DNA of 38,596 nt from Patescibacteria group bacterium. GTDB taxonomy: Bacteria; Patescibacteriota; Patescibacteriia; UBA2591; UBA4787. Location: positions 347,150-385,745 of the forward strand of contig JAQUSN010000001.1 of the NCBI GenBank assembly GCA_028715115.1, in the 5' to 3' direction. Positions within the stretch are counted from its first letter, which is position 1, and each line of letters begins with the position of its first letter. This document shows positions 11,022 through 19,134 of this stretch, piece after piece. Made by a program: the position numbers and the translations under genes. The notes under the pieces are model-generated. The model did no database searches. It worked only from the letters and a program-made list of their open reading frames with translations, and was not told where the DNA came from.

Positions 11022-12719
11022 ATGTCTATTTTTAAATCAAACTCCAAGCCAACCTTGGCCAGCGACGAAACAGCAGAAAAGCTTCAGAACCGGCTGGAAG
11101 ATATTCAGGGCAAAGAACTTGAAGAGCAAACTAACCAACGGGCCTTTACTCTAGGATTGCCTTATATTAATTTAACCGCCTTCCCAATAGCGCCCGAAGC
11201 GTTAGCTTTAGTTTCCGAAGAAGACGCTAAGCAATATCACATTATTTGTTTTTATAAAAATGATCGCGAAGCTAAATTGGCCACCATTGATCCCGAAAGC
11301 CACTCTATGGCTGAATTTCGCGCTAATTTTGGCCACGCTCATGATCTTAAAACTGAGCTATATTTAATTTCATCGCTCAGCTTTAATCATGCTTATAAAT
11401 TATATGCTGCTTTACCCAAGGTCAGCAAAATAATTCAGGGCGTTGAGATTAAAGAAGAAGATTTGAAAAAATTTCAAGCGCAGATTTCTAATTTTTCCGA
11501 CTTAAATCAGCAAATTCAAAAAGTTTCTATTTCTGATTTATTAACCCTGCTTATTGCCAGCGCCATTCAATCGCGGAGTTCTGATGTCCACATTGAAGCC
11601 GAAGAAAATGAGATAAAAATAAGGTTTAGAATCGATGGCGTGTTAATTGAAGTTGCCGCTTTGGCCAAAAAACTTTGGCCACAGGTAATTTCTCGTTTAA
11701 AATTAATTTCCGGTCTGAAGATTAATGTCACAGATCGGCCGCAAGACGGCAGATTTACTATTTATTTAACTGACGACAAGGTTGATGTGCGTGTTTCTTG
11801 TTTACCAACTGCTTTTGGTGAAAGCGTGGTTATGCGTTTGCTTCGCTCCGCGTCGGTCGGTTTGGGCTTTGAAGATTTAGGGCTTCGTTCGCCAGCTTTT
11901 GACCAATTGTCCAAGCAAATCGTCCGGCCAAATGGCATGGTTATTACAACCGGCCCAACCGGCAGCGGTAAAACGACTACTTTATATGCAATTTTGAATA
12001 AATTAAATAATCCCGAAACTAAAATTATCACCCTCGAAGATCCGATCGAATACAAACTAAACGGTATTAATCAAAGTCAAGTTGATTATGCCAAGGATTA
12101 TACTTTTGCCAAAGGATTAAAATCGATTTTGCGCCAAGATCCGGACATAGTTATGGTCGGCGAAATACGCGACTTGGAAACAGCGGAGACTGCCATCCAG
12201 GCGGCCTTAACTGGCCACTTAGTCGTTTCTACTTTACATACCAATGATGCGGCTGGCGCCATTCCAAGATTTTTATCCATCGGCGTTAAACCATATCTTT
12301 TATCGCCGGCCTTAAATGCCATTATGGGACAACGGCTGGTGCGAAAAATTTGTTTAAGCTGTAAAAAAGAAATTACACTTGATCAAGAAGTTTTAGAAAA
12401 AGTTAAAAAATTACTAACCGACTTACCGGCAGATAAAAAGCAAGCCATTGGTTTCAATGAAAACTGGCAGCCCAAGTTTTTTACTGGTAGTGGCTGTCCG
12501 TCTTGCCATGGCCTTGGCTATCAGGGTCGCCTTGGTATTTATGAAGTTTTATTAATGTCGCCGGAAATAGAAAAGGTAATTTTGTCTGGCCAAGTTTCGG
12601 AATATCAAATGCGCGACTTAGCTAAACAGCAGGGTATGATTACTATGGCTCAGGATGGTTTGCTTAAAGCGCTTGATGGACTAACTACGGTTGACGAAGT
12701 GTTTAGGGTGGCGGAATAG
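11022..12719 (+). CDS. PilB/GspE-type secretion ATPase
   Basis: A 565-residue hexameric ATPase that powers assembly of type IV pili or a related secretion machine on the inner face of the membrane. An MshEN-like N-domain (LGLPYINLTAFPI, about residue 40) is followed by the core with Walker A GPTGSGKTTT, the Asp box LEDPIEY, Walker B GEIRDLETAETA and the His box STLHTNDAA. A four-Cys zinc site (CLSC, then CPSC) sits near the C-terminus, as in PilB. The start is set at ATG 11022, right at the element border; an in-frame TTG at 10989 reads through the inverted repeat and is not credible. No other pilus genes are in the window. It resembles PilB more than PilT because of the N-domain. Confidence 0.9.
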   Translation: MSIFKSNSKPTLASDETAEKLQNRLEDIQGKELEEQTNQRAFTLGLPYINLTAFPIAPEALALVSEEDAKQYHIICFYKNDREAKLATIDPESHSMAEFRANFGHAHDLKTELYLISSLSFNHAYKLYAALPKVSKIIQGVEIKEEDLKKFQAQISNFSDLNQQIQKVSISDLLTLLIASAIQSRSSDVHIEAEENEIKIRFRIDGVLIEVAALAKKLWPQVISRLKLISGLKINVTDRPQDGRFTIYLTDDKVDVRVSCLPTAFGESVVMRLLRSASVGLGFEDLGLRSPAFDQLSKQIVRPNGMVITTGPTGSGKTTTLYAILNKLNNPETKIITLEDPIEYKLNGINQSQVDYAKDYTFAKGLKSILRQDPDIVMVGEIRDLETAETAIQAALTGHLVVSTLHTNDAAGAIPRFLSIGVKPYLLSPALNAIMGQRLVRKICLSCKKEITLDQEVLEKVKKLLTDLPADKKQAIGFNENWQPKFFTGSGCPSCHGLGYQGRLGIYEVLLMSPEIEKVILSGQVSEYQMRDLAKQQGMITMAQDGLLKALDGLTTVDEVFRVAE

Positions 12720-12733
12720 AAAAATATAAATAA

Positions 12734-12768
12734 AAAAAATAACACTCTTTAAAGTGCTATTTTTTATT
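12734..12768. terminator. bidirectional terminator between pilB-like gene and murD
   Basis: Stem CACT / AGTG (12743-12746, 12753-12756), extended by AATA / TATT pairs, is flanked by A-runs on the left and T-runs on the right. It can therefore stop both of these convergent genes. Confidence 0.6.
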
Positions 12769-12771
12769 AAA

Positions 12772-14154
12772 TTATAGATTTTTTACTAGTTTAATAAATT
12801 GCTTACCGCGGTCGAATTCGTTTTTAAACATTCCGAAACTGGCGCAAGCAGGGGAGAGTAAAACGATTTGGCCCGGCTTGGCTATTTCTTTAGCCGCTTT
12901 AATTGCTTGATTAAAATTATCAAATTCAATGATATCCTTAACCGGATATTTATTTTTTTTAAGCGTTTGGATGAATTTTGGCGTAGCCGTGCCTGAAAGC
13001 ATTATAATTCTTTGGCAGGTTTTTTTTATTTTTGGCGCCAGTTCATCAAAGGAAAGATTTTTATCCGCCCCGCCGGCAATTAAAATAATATTTTTATTCT
13101 TGCCCAAGGCAGCAAGAGCGGCGACGGTTGCTCCGGGATTCGTAGCAGTTGTGTCGTTATAATATTTGACACCATTAACAGTGCGAATTAGCTCTAAGCG
13201 GTTAGCTACGCCCGAGAAGCTGTTAACGGCCCTTTGAATAATCGTCGGTTTAATACTCGTCAAAAAAGCCGTAGCTACGGCGGCTAAAATATTTTCTAAA
13301 TTATGTTGACCTGGCAATTTTGTTTTACTTAAAGATATCAGGCGGCGGATTGATTTTTTATCGTCGACAATAATGGAATTATTTTTAAGGCTGAAAAATA
13401 TTTGGCAATTTTTTGGCCGAAGATTAGTCTTGGCAGAAAAAAAGACCAAGCTGGCCGGAACTTCATTTCCCAGGCGGCGGCAAATCAGATTGTCATAATT
13501 TAAAACAGTAAATTGGTTGCGACACTGGCCTTTAAAGATATTAGCTTTAATCGCTACATACTTGGCCATAGTTTTGTGGCGGTTTAAGTGATCGGGGAAG
13601 ATATTAGTGATAATGGAAATATCTGGTGAAATTTTTAGATTCTCCAACTGAAAAGACGATAGTTCCAAAATAAAAACATTATTTTTATTCAAAGATAGGA
13701 GTGGAGTAGCGCCGATATTGCCGCCCAATTCAACAGATTGCTTAGCGGTTTCTAAAATGTGCTTTATTAAATGAACCGTAGTTGATTTGCCCTTGGTGCC
13801 GGTTAAAGCGATTGTTCTGCCGTTAAAACGTTGTCCGAACAGTTCGATATCACTGGTAACAGGAACATGAGCTTGGCGGGCTATTTTAAGATATGGCGAT
13901 TCGATCGGCACCGCTGGATTTTTAATAATTAAATCAGCCTGGCGGAAATCGCTAGCCCGATGTTGGCCTAAGATGCATTTAATTTTTAATCCAGCCAATT
14001 TTTTCAAGGTTGGCAAAAGAGTTTTGCGGTCGCGTAAATCAGTGACAGTAATTTTTGCGCCTTGATGACTAAGCCATTTTATCACGCCTAAACCGCCGCC
14101 GACTAGGCCGAGCCCCATAACCAGAACTTTTTTGTCTTTAAGATGATTAGTCAT
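12772..14154 (-). CDS. murD: UDP-N-acetylmuramoylalanine--D-glutamate ligase
   Basis: MurD adds D-glutamate to UDP-MurNAc-L-Ala in peptidoglycan synthesis in the cytoplasm. The 460-residue protein has an N-terminal Rossmann-like domain (VLVMGLGLVGGG, residues 10-21), the Mur ligase P-loop GTKGKSTT near residue 118, the LELSSFQLE segment typical of MurD, and the C-terminal ligase domain with YYNDTTATNPGATVAAL. The last residues include LLSPACASFGMFKNEFDRG, a MurD hallmark. It is the last gene of the long minus-strand run. Its presence shows that the organism makes at least part of its own cell wall precursor. Confidence 0.96.
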   Translation of the reverse strand: MTNHLKDKKVLVMGLGLVGGGLGVIKWLSHQGAKITVTDLRDRKTLLPTLKKLAGLKIKCILGQHRASDFRQADLIIKNPAVPIESPYLKIARQAHVPVTSDIELFGQRFNGRTIALTGTKGKSTTVHLIKHILETAKQSVELGGNIGATPLLSLNKNNVFILELSSFQLENLKISPDISIITNIFPDHLNRHKTMAKYVAIKANIFKGQCRNQFTVLNYDNLICRRLGNEVPASLVFFSAKTNLRPKNCQIFFSLKNNSIIVDDKKSIRRLISLSKTKLPGQHNLENILAAVATAFLTSIKPTIIQRAVNSFSGVANRLELIRTVNGVKYYNDTTATNPGATVAALAALGKNKNIILIAGGADKNLSFDELAPKIKKTCQRIIMLSGTATPKFIQTLKKNKYPVKDIIEFDNFNQAIKAAKEIAKPGQIVLLSPACASFGMFKNEFDRGKQFIKLVKNL

Positions 14155-14181
14155 AAGACGATTATAGCTAAATTAAGCATA

Positions 14182-14217
14182 AAAATCAACCCCCACTTTC
14201 TTAGAAAGTGGGAGTTG
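14182..14217 (-). terminator. terminator after the HPF gene
   Basis: Perfect 9-bp stem CCCACTTTC / GAAAGTGGG (14192-14200, 14204-14212), extended by CAAC / GTTG. On the minus strand it is followed by ATTTTT. It separates HPF from murD, so murD may need its own promoter or rely on readthrough. Confidence 0.65.
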
Positions 14218-14253
14218 AGATTAGAATTAAGGCCAAAATTTAAATACTTTAAT

Positions 14254-14601
14254 TTAAATACTTTTGCTCTCTCTAATGACCCGGCGAGTTATTTTTTTCT
14301 TAACTTCTCGTTTTTGTTTATTTTTTTCTAATTGTTTCTTAATTTTAGCGACGACGATATCGGCCGCTTCCAGAATGTTGCTTGCCATAGCGCTGGCCAT
14401 AATTTTTCTTTTGGTCATAATCAGGCAGACTTCGAGTTGCGTTGATTCTTCTTTAGCGCGAACCGGATGATATTTTAAATCTACATTTATTTCTTTAGAT
14501 TCTGGCGCAAGATGAATCAGTTTTTCAATTTTTTCTTCAAAAGAATCCTTAATTTGTCCGATTAGATTAATGTGTTTAATGAAATAATTGATTCGTTCCA
14601 T
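14254..14601 (-). CDS. hpf: ribosome hibernation promoting factor, short form
   Basis: The HPF/RaiA family binds the 30S decoding centre and stops translation in starved cells, forming inactive ribosomes. The 115-residue protein has the beta-alpha-beta-beta-beta-alpha pattern of the S30AE domain (INYFIKHINLIGQI, then EVCLIMTKRKIMASAMASNILEAADI) and a basic C-terminal tail (KKQLEKNKQKREVKKK). It lacks the C-terminal dimerisation domain of long HPF. It is followed by a clear terminator on the minus strand. The family call is good; the exact subtype (HPF or YfiA) is less certain. Confidence 0.8.
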   Translation of the reverse strand: MERINYFIKHINLIGQIKDSFEEKIEKLIHLAPESKEINVDLKYHPVRAKEESTQLEVCLIMTKRKIMASAMASNILEAADIVVAKIKKQLEKNKQKREVKKKITRRVIRESKSI

Positions 14602-14672
14602 AAAAAAATATAAATTAATTAATGCCGATTATTGCTAGACAAATGAGTGCCGGCAGTAAAGGGCTTAATCCT

Positions 14673-15947
14673 TTATTTTTCGCCTAATATTATTTTTAAG
14701 GTTTTTTCTACTCCTTGGCGGGCGATAACCAATTCAATCGTATCGCCGGGTTTATGTCCCTGGACAATATCAGTTAGGTTGTAATATTGATTAATGGGCA
14801 TACCATCTGCCTTCACAATCAAGTCCTTATCTTTAATGGCCGCTTTATTGGCCGGGCTATCTTTAATCGGGGTGCCCCAAACCAAAGCATTTTGATTAAG
14901 GTTTTTATATTCAGGCAAGGTAGTATTGATTTCGGCTAAACTTAAGTAATTAATGCCCAAGAAAGGATGGGTAATTTTTTTATTATTTAGAACCTGATTA
15001 ACGCTCGCATTAAATTGCCAACATGGCTTGATGGAGTTTTTGTCGGCCACTATACCGATAATTGAGCGATCAAGGCTGACCACTGGCGCGCCGACATATT
15101 TTTGATCAACAGGAGAGGATAGAAGAATATAATTCGAAAATTGGTCTGTTGAGTGAATTAAATCGGTCGGTTGTTTAACAATATGCCAATTAGGGTTGCT
15201 GATAGAATTAATAATTAAACTATTATCCGGAGCAAAAATAATCACTTCTTGCCCAGGAGTAATGTCTTGTTGAGCGGTCATTTTCATGGCAGTTAAGTCT
15301 TTTAATGAAGACTTAACAAAGACTACGCCATTGGCTTGGTCGAAAATTATTTTTTCCGCCGGAGCTATCGATTGGCCGTTAATAACAGAATATTTTTTTT
15401 GCCAATCGTTAAAAATTTGTTTACCAAACACTAGCCAACCGTCACTTGTTAGCGCAAAGCCGCGTCCGGCAGCCCCTTGGTTATAATATGATTGATCTAA
15501 AATAGAATTACTGTCGGTAGTTTTGGTGGCAAAAATATTCACCAATTGGGCGTTAAAATCCTTGGCCAGCTCGTCAACGCGAGAATCTTGGGTAACGGTG
15601 ATCTTTTTTTCAGTGGTTAGGTTAACCTGATTGGCTGGTAAATATTTAGAGAGATTAATTTCTTGCCCGAAAGGAATTTTTATTTTTCCGTTTGCTAAAA
15701 TATAAATTCCTCCACCCAGACCTGCCAGCGCGCCGAATATTATTGCTAAAATTATTATTAACCACAAAGAACGTGTTCGCCCTGGTCGATAGAAATTATC
15801 ATTTTGGGCAGAATAAATCTGCTCGATTTTTTCTGCTGATTGTTTTCTCTCTTGGTCTTGCGCCATAGATCTTTCGTTTTCTTTTATTTTTACAGTGGTT
15901 GGTCGTTCTTGATTATCGGTAACGGTAACCCTTGATCCTTGAGCCAT
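14673..15947 (-). CDS. HtrA-like pseudoprotease with PDZ domain
   Basis: A 424-residue protein with a charged cytoplasmic N-terminus, one membrane helix (about residues 59-85), a trypsin-like HtrA domain and a C-terminal PDZ domain (about 330-420, NKAAIKDKDLIVKADG). All three catalytic positions look lost. The NNHV-type His segment reads GKQIF (Gln177). The Asp segment TDIAVL reads NGVVFV (Gly207). The GNSGG Ser segment reads KYVGA (Val285). It is probably a non-proteolytic binding protein outside the membrane. The start at 15947 overlaps the next gene by 58 bases; an internal ATG at 15866 (residue 28) would remove the overlap. An intact HtrA begins at 38063. Confidence 0.75.
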   Translation of the reverse strand: MAQGSRVTVTDNQERPTTVKIKENERSMAQDQERKQSAEKIEQIYSAQNDNFYRPGRTRSLWLIIILAIIFGALAGLGGGIYILANGKIKIPFGQEINLSKYLPANQVNLTTEKKITVTQDSRVDELAKDFNAQLVNIFATKTTDSNSILDQSYYNQGAAGRGFALTSDGWLVFGKQIFNDWQKKYSVINGQSIAPAEKIIFDQANGVVFVKSSLKDLTAMKMTAQQDITPGQEVIIFAPDNSLIINSISNPNWHIVKQPTDLIHSTDQFSNYILLSSPVDQKYVGAPVVSLDRSIIGIVADKNSIKPCWQFNASVNQVLNNKKITHPFLGINYLSLAEINTTLPEYKNLNQNALVWGTPIKDSPANKAAIKDKDLIVKADGMPINQYYNLTDIVQGHKPGDTIELVIARQGVEKTLKIILGEK

Positions 15948-16606
15948 AATTGTAAAATTATTAAATTAAAAATAGATGAAATTAAACCGTTAATATGGAA
16001 GTTAACGGGCAAAAAACTGATGCTTAAATATAATTCAGCTAAAACAAGGCTCACTATAAGAATTTGCCATTTATTCTTTTTTAATTCATCGGCCTTGGTG
16101 GCTCTAATAAAATAAAAGTAAACCCATAGATTAATGGCCCACGAAGGGATAATGGTCAGCCAAGGCGAAATGCCTAAAAATAAAGACAAAGCGCTTAATT
16201 CAGCCAGAAAACAAAAAATGGTGACAAAAATTATCCAACGCGAAGACCTCTCTAGGCTATAGGGCTGGTAAAGCCGTGGTTGGTAAAAATAATAAAATAT
16301 AGTCGAAAGAATATACCAATAAAATAAACTAGCGGCAATAAGATATAGGTGGTAGAAAAAACCATGTGATAGAAATAAAGAAAAAAGAGAGCTGGTTAAA
16401 ATCAGAATTATTAGCTGGATATAGGTTGGCCAAATGGCGCGAATTTTTTCTTTTAATAGAATATAGAGCAAAACAGCGCTAACAGTTAGAAGCAAGCTCA
16501 GGCCTATTAATAAAAAGTAGGGACCAGGCACAAAAAATAAAACTTCGAACAATAAAAAAATAAATGCCGGTAAAATAATTGGTATTTTTCGAGTAAAAAA
16601 ATTCAT
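15890..16606 (-). CDS. multi-pass membrane protein, unknown function
   Basis: A 238-residue protein made almost entirely of hydrophobic helices, about seven, starting at residue 9 and ending near residue 225 with a short polar tail. I see no family motif. Aromatic residues (Phe, Tyr, Trp) are very frequent. It lies directly upstream of the HtrA-like pseudoprotease gene and overlaps its longest reading frame by 58 bases, so the two are probably cotranscribed and may work together in the membrane. The function is unknown. Confidence 0.7.
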   Translation of the reverse strand: MNFFTRKIPIILPAFIFLLFEVLFFVPGPYFLLIGLSLLLTVSAVLLYILLKEKIRAIWPTYIQLIILILTSSLFSLFLSHGFFYHLYLIAASLFYWYILSTIFYYFYQPRLYQPYSLERSSRWIIFVTIFCFLAELSALSLFLGISPWLTIIPSWAINLWVYFYFIRATKADELKKNKWQILIVSLVLAELYLSISFLPVNFHINGLISSIFNLIILQLWLKDQGLPLPIIKNDQPL

Positions 16607-16610
16607 GTTT

Positions 16611-16952
16611 TTAGATTATGTTTTTGATTTCTATCCAATTTCCGGCCGCATCGTCAAAACGGTAGAAGTTGACGCGCTCACTCACTTCGTTATCTGAAAA
16701 AACATAATCAATCACCGCCTTGCCGCCGATTCTTTTATTGGATAGAACTTTTTTATCAACTAATTTTGGTTGTGAAATTTTTTCAATTCTCGTTTTACCC
16801 ATCGGGCCCGTAAATTCAACAACCTCTTTTCGTCCAGTAATCTTTCTGCCGTCGTGGGTTTCTTCGACCAAAAAATCTTCTTCGCTTTTTGCATCAATAC
16901 CAAATTTTTCTTCAATTAGATAAATTATTTCTTCCCATTTATTAGTATTCAT
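16611..16952 (-). CDS. conserved-looking small hypothetical protein
   Basis: A 113-residue soluble protein when started at the ATG of 16952 (NTNKWEEIIYLIEEKF follows). A longer frame to 16994 would overlap the next gene and is less likely. It is rich in charged residues and predicted beta strands (KITGRKEVVEFTGPMGKTRIEKI, in pieces) and ends in WIEIKNII. I do not recognise the family; similar small proteins of CPR genomes are usually unnamed. It sits 5 bases after the DUF5667-like gene and 4 bases before the membrane protein gene, so it is part of the same operon. Confidence 0.6.
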   Translation of the reverse strand: MNTNKWEEIIYLIEEKFGIDAKSEEDFLVEETHDGRKITGRKEVVEFTGPMGKTRIEKISQPKLVDKKVLSNKRIGGKAVIDYVFSDNEVSERVNFYRFDDAAGNWIEIKNII

Positions 16953-16957
16953 ATATT

Positions 16958-17596
16958 TTATGGCCAAAGAGTATTGAATATTTTTTTTGTCCAACTGTCG
17001 GCTTTTTTGCCAGCGCTTTTTGCCTTATCTTGCAGCGCTTCTTTTTGTTCACCGGCAATTAAAATTTTTAAAACTTGATAAGCACGTTGGTTGGCGCTGA
17101 AGGCCGCGCTAAATTTTTCTTCTACCGCCGCCGGAACATTATTTTTATAAAGAGCGGTTAAAAATGTTAGTTGTTGTTGCAGTTTTAACAATAGGATTTG
17201 TCCGTCTTGATCTAAGGAACGGTTTTCTTTGCGAACTTCTTCTAGGTTATTAATGGCCAGATTTAATTCAGTCAAATACATGTCAAAAGCGCGCAAAGCC
17301 AATTCGTCTTTACCTTGTTGTTTCAATGCCTGATATTCTTTTAATCTTTCTTGGGCAAACCTTAAAGCAATCTTGGCTTTATTCTTGGCGCCAAAAGTAG
17401 TGAAATATTCTATTTTTTCTTTGGTGGTTTTTAAAAAATAAAAAGTTTGTCCGGGCAGAACATTAAGAGAGTCAGTTAGGCCTTTAAGTTGGGGTTGATT
17501 GGTTACATCGCTGTTAGTGGTTTGGGTCTGCGCTATTAGGGGTTGAAGTGGGGCCAGAAGGATTAAAAGGCCGAGTACGACAAGAAGTGTTTTCAT
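16958..17596 (-). CDS. secreted DUF5667-like helical protein
   Basis: A 212-residue protein with a signal peptide (LLVVLGLLILLAPLQPLIA, cleaved near residue 22) and a mostly alpha-helical body. The segment LPGQTFYFLKTTKEKIEYF, followed by AKIALRFAQERLKEYQAL, matches the pattern of DUF5667 (P-G-x-x-x-Y-x-x-K, then L-x-x-A-x-x-R-L-x-E). This family is common in Patescibacteria and Actinobacteria and has no known function; it is presumed to be extracytoplasmic. The C-terminal half is rich in Lys and Ala and ends in KIFNTLWP. It leads the small-gene cluster 16958-14673 on the minus strand. Confidence 0.7.
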   Translation of the reverse strand: MKTLLVVLGLLILLAPLQPLIAQTQTTNSDVTNQPQLKGLTDSLNVLPGQTFYFLKTTKEKIEYFTTFGAKNKAKIALRFAQERLKEYQALKQQGKDELALRAFDMYLTELNLAINNLEEVRKENRSLDQDGQILLLKLQQQLTFLTALYKNNVPAAVEEKFSAAFSANQRAYQVLKILIAGEQKEALQDKAKSAGKKADSWTKKIFNTLWP

Positions 17597-17638
17597 AAAA
17601 GATATTTAATTGTTATCTTTCAATGTCTTTATTATACT

Positions 17639-18220
17639 TTATTTGGTAAATTTTGGGAAGGATTGGATAGTGTTGGCGAATGAGCAACCACAATATTTTT
17701 GTCGGTAAAAGTTATATTTTTTTGATAGTTCGCGCTCCCGTTGAGTGGTTAAGTTTTTGTCGGCCTGAAATCGATAATATTTTATGCCTTTTTCTTTGGC
17801 TAATACTTGACCAAATTCATCAATTAAGGTGGTATTTTTAAAACGGCTTAAGCCAAGGGTAGTAGCAAATCCGCCGTTCGCCAACTGGCGAAGCGGACCA
17901 AAATTGTTTTTATGCGCTATGGAAGCGGTTCTGTTTAGGCGGAATTTAAAACAAGCGTCGCAGCGGTGGCCGTTTTCCGGTTCTTGCTCTAGTCCTTTAA
18001 CTGCTTCGCGCCATTCTTTGTTATCGTAATCGTCGACAATCAGCGGTAGCTGATAAATTTCAGCTAATTTTTTAACGTCAACTAAACGCCGTTCGTATTC
18101 TTCTTTTGGTTCAATGTTCGGGTTATACCAGAATAAGGTTAGAGAAAATTTATTTTTTAATAATTCGATAGGTATTATTCCGCAACTGGCGCAACAAACA
18201 TGTAATAAAAGTTTTGGCAT
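17639..18220 (-). CDS. queH: epoxyqueuosine reductase QueH, with in-frame palindrome insert
   Basis: QueH converts epoxyqueuosine to queuosine, the last step of the hypermodification at position 34 of GUN-decoding tRNAs. The 193-residue protein carries the family cysteines: HVCCASC at residues 8-13, HRCDACFKFRLNRTA in the middle, and YRQKYCGCSFAN near the end. These bind an iron-sulfur cluster and a further metal. Between the helix ending HKNNF and the motif GFATTLGLS is an extra GPLRQLANG. That stretch is encoded by a GC-rich palindrome (17870-17897) found elsewhere in the window. It is 4 bases upstream of the EamA transporter stop, on the same strand. Confidence 0.9.
   Translation of the reverse strand: MPKLLLHVCCASCGIIPIELLKNKFSLTLFWYNPNIEPKEEYERRLVDVKKLAEIYQLPLIVDDYDNKEWREAVKGLEQEPENGHRCDACFKFRLNRTASIAHKNNFGPLRQLANGGFATTLGLSRFKNTTLIDEFGQVLAKEKGIKYYRFQADKNLTTQRERELSKKYNFYRQKYCGCSFANTIQSFPKFTK
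17870..17897. repeat. GC-rich palindrome inside queH
   Basis: TCCGCC-G-TTCGCCA-AC-TGGCGAA-GCGGA forms a stem-loop of 7 plus 5 bp. The same sequence, one base longer, is at 33504-33532 in a spacer. Here it is read in frame as part of QueH. Confidence 0.7.
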
Positions 18221-18223
18221 ATT

Positions 18224-19132
18224 TTAGGCTAAGGTAATAATTAAAATACTAGCGACAATTAAGACAATGGCAAACGTTTTAATCAGAATGGTTTTAATAC
18301 TTAATGATTCTTTTAAAATTTTTGGTCTGAACATGCTTAAAATAAGAGTCAGAATAAAAACAAAGACCGGCTGGATAACGCTGACCGTAGCAACGTAAGT
18401 GATTTTAGTAAATGGTACGGCTAAAAGAAATAATAGGTTGCCGAAGAAGTAAATTAAATGTGCGAAAATAATAATTTTAAGAGTTGGACGATTGGTTTTA
18501 AAGAATTGCCATGTTTGCTGGCGAGCCGAGGCGGAAAAGACCAGAAAGCTGATAGCCATAATAGAAAATCCAATAGCATTGAGGGCTAGTAATGGCCAGG
18601 GAGAAATTTGGCTTAAAACATATTTGTCAATAATCTCAACTCCAGGTTCAAAAATAGCGGCTCCAAGCAATATTAACAAAAAGGCGCCACATATTCTGAT
18701 TGGCGCTTTAATCGACTCTTTTTTAAGCGAAATAATAATTGTACCACTGATGGCAAAAAAGATGGCCAGCCATTTAATTGGCGAGATGGATTCATGGAGT
18801 AATAACCAGGCCCAAATAGCCACAAAAATAGGAAAAATATAAAAAATAGTAATAACGCGTGAAACATCTTCTTTGGTCAGAGCTTTATAAAAAATAAGCC
18901 AATTAAGGCCCATTAACAATCCGCTTAAAATTGATAAACCGATAATCGGCCAAGACAAATGGAGTGGCGGAAGAAAAGCAAATACTATTAACCCAAAAAT
19001 TAACCAAGCTATACCGCCAATAATAAAATAAATCAAAAAATTATTTATTCTTTTTTCTAAAATAAATTTGTCGAAGACGTTACAAATACTGAAAATCAAA
19101 GTAGACAGGACAATAAAAAGCAACCAGACCAT
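18224..19132 (-). CDS. EamA/DMT-family membrane transporter
   Basis: A 302-residue protein with about ten hydrophobic helices in two similar halves, as in drug/metabolite transporters. The first half has the family-like turn LSGLLMGLNWLIFYKALTKEDVSRV with nearby ISPIKWLAIFFAISGTIII. The second half repeats the theme (FGNLLFLLAVPFTKITYVATVSVIQPVFV, in pieces). The substrate cannot be inferred. The start codon lies 3 bases downstream of the MFS gene stop, and the end is 4 bases before queH, so the three are one operon. An exporter of small metabolites is the usual role. Confidence 0.85.
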   Translation of the reverse strand: MVWLLFIVLSTLIFSICNVFDKFILEKRINNFLIYFIIGGIAWLIFGLIVFAFLPPLHLSWPIIGLSILSGLLMGLNWLIFYKALTKEDVSRVITIFYIFPIFVAIWAWLLLHESISPIKWLAIFFAISGTIIISLKKESIKAPIRICGAFLLILLGAAIFEPGVEIIDKYVLSQISPWPLLALNAIGFSIMAISFLVFSASARQQTWQFFKTNRPTLKIIIFAHLIYFFGNLLFLLAVPFTKITYVATVSVIQPVFVFILTLILSMFRPKILKESLSIKTILIKTFAIVLIVASILIITLA

Positions 19133-19134
19133 AT

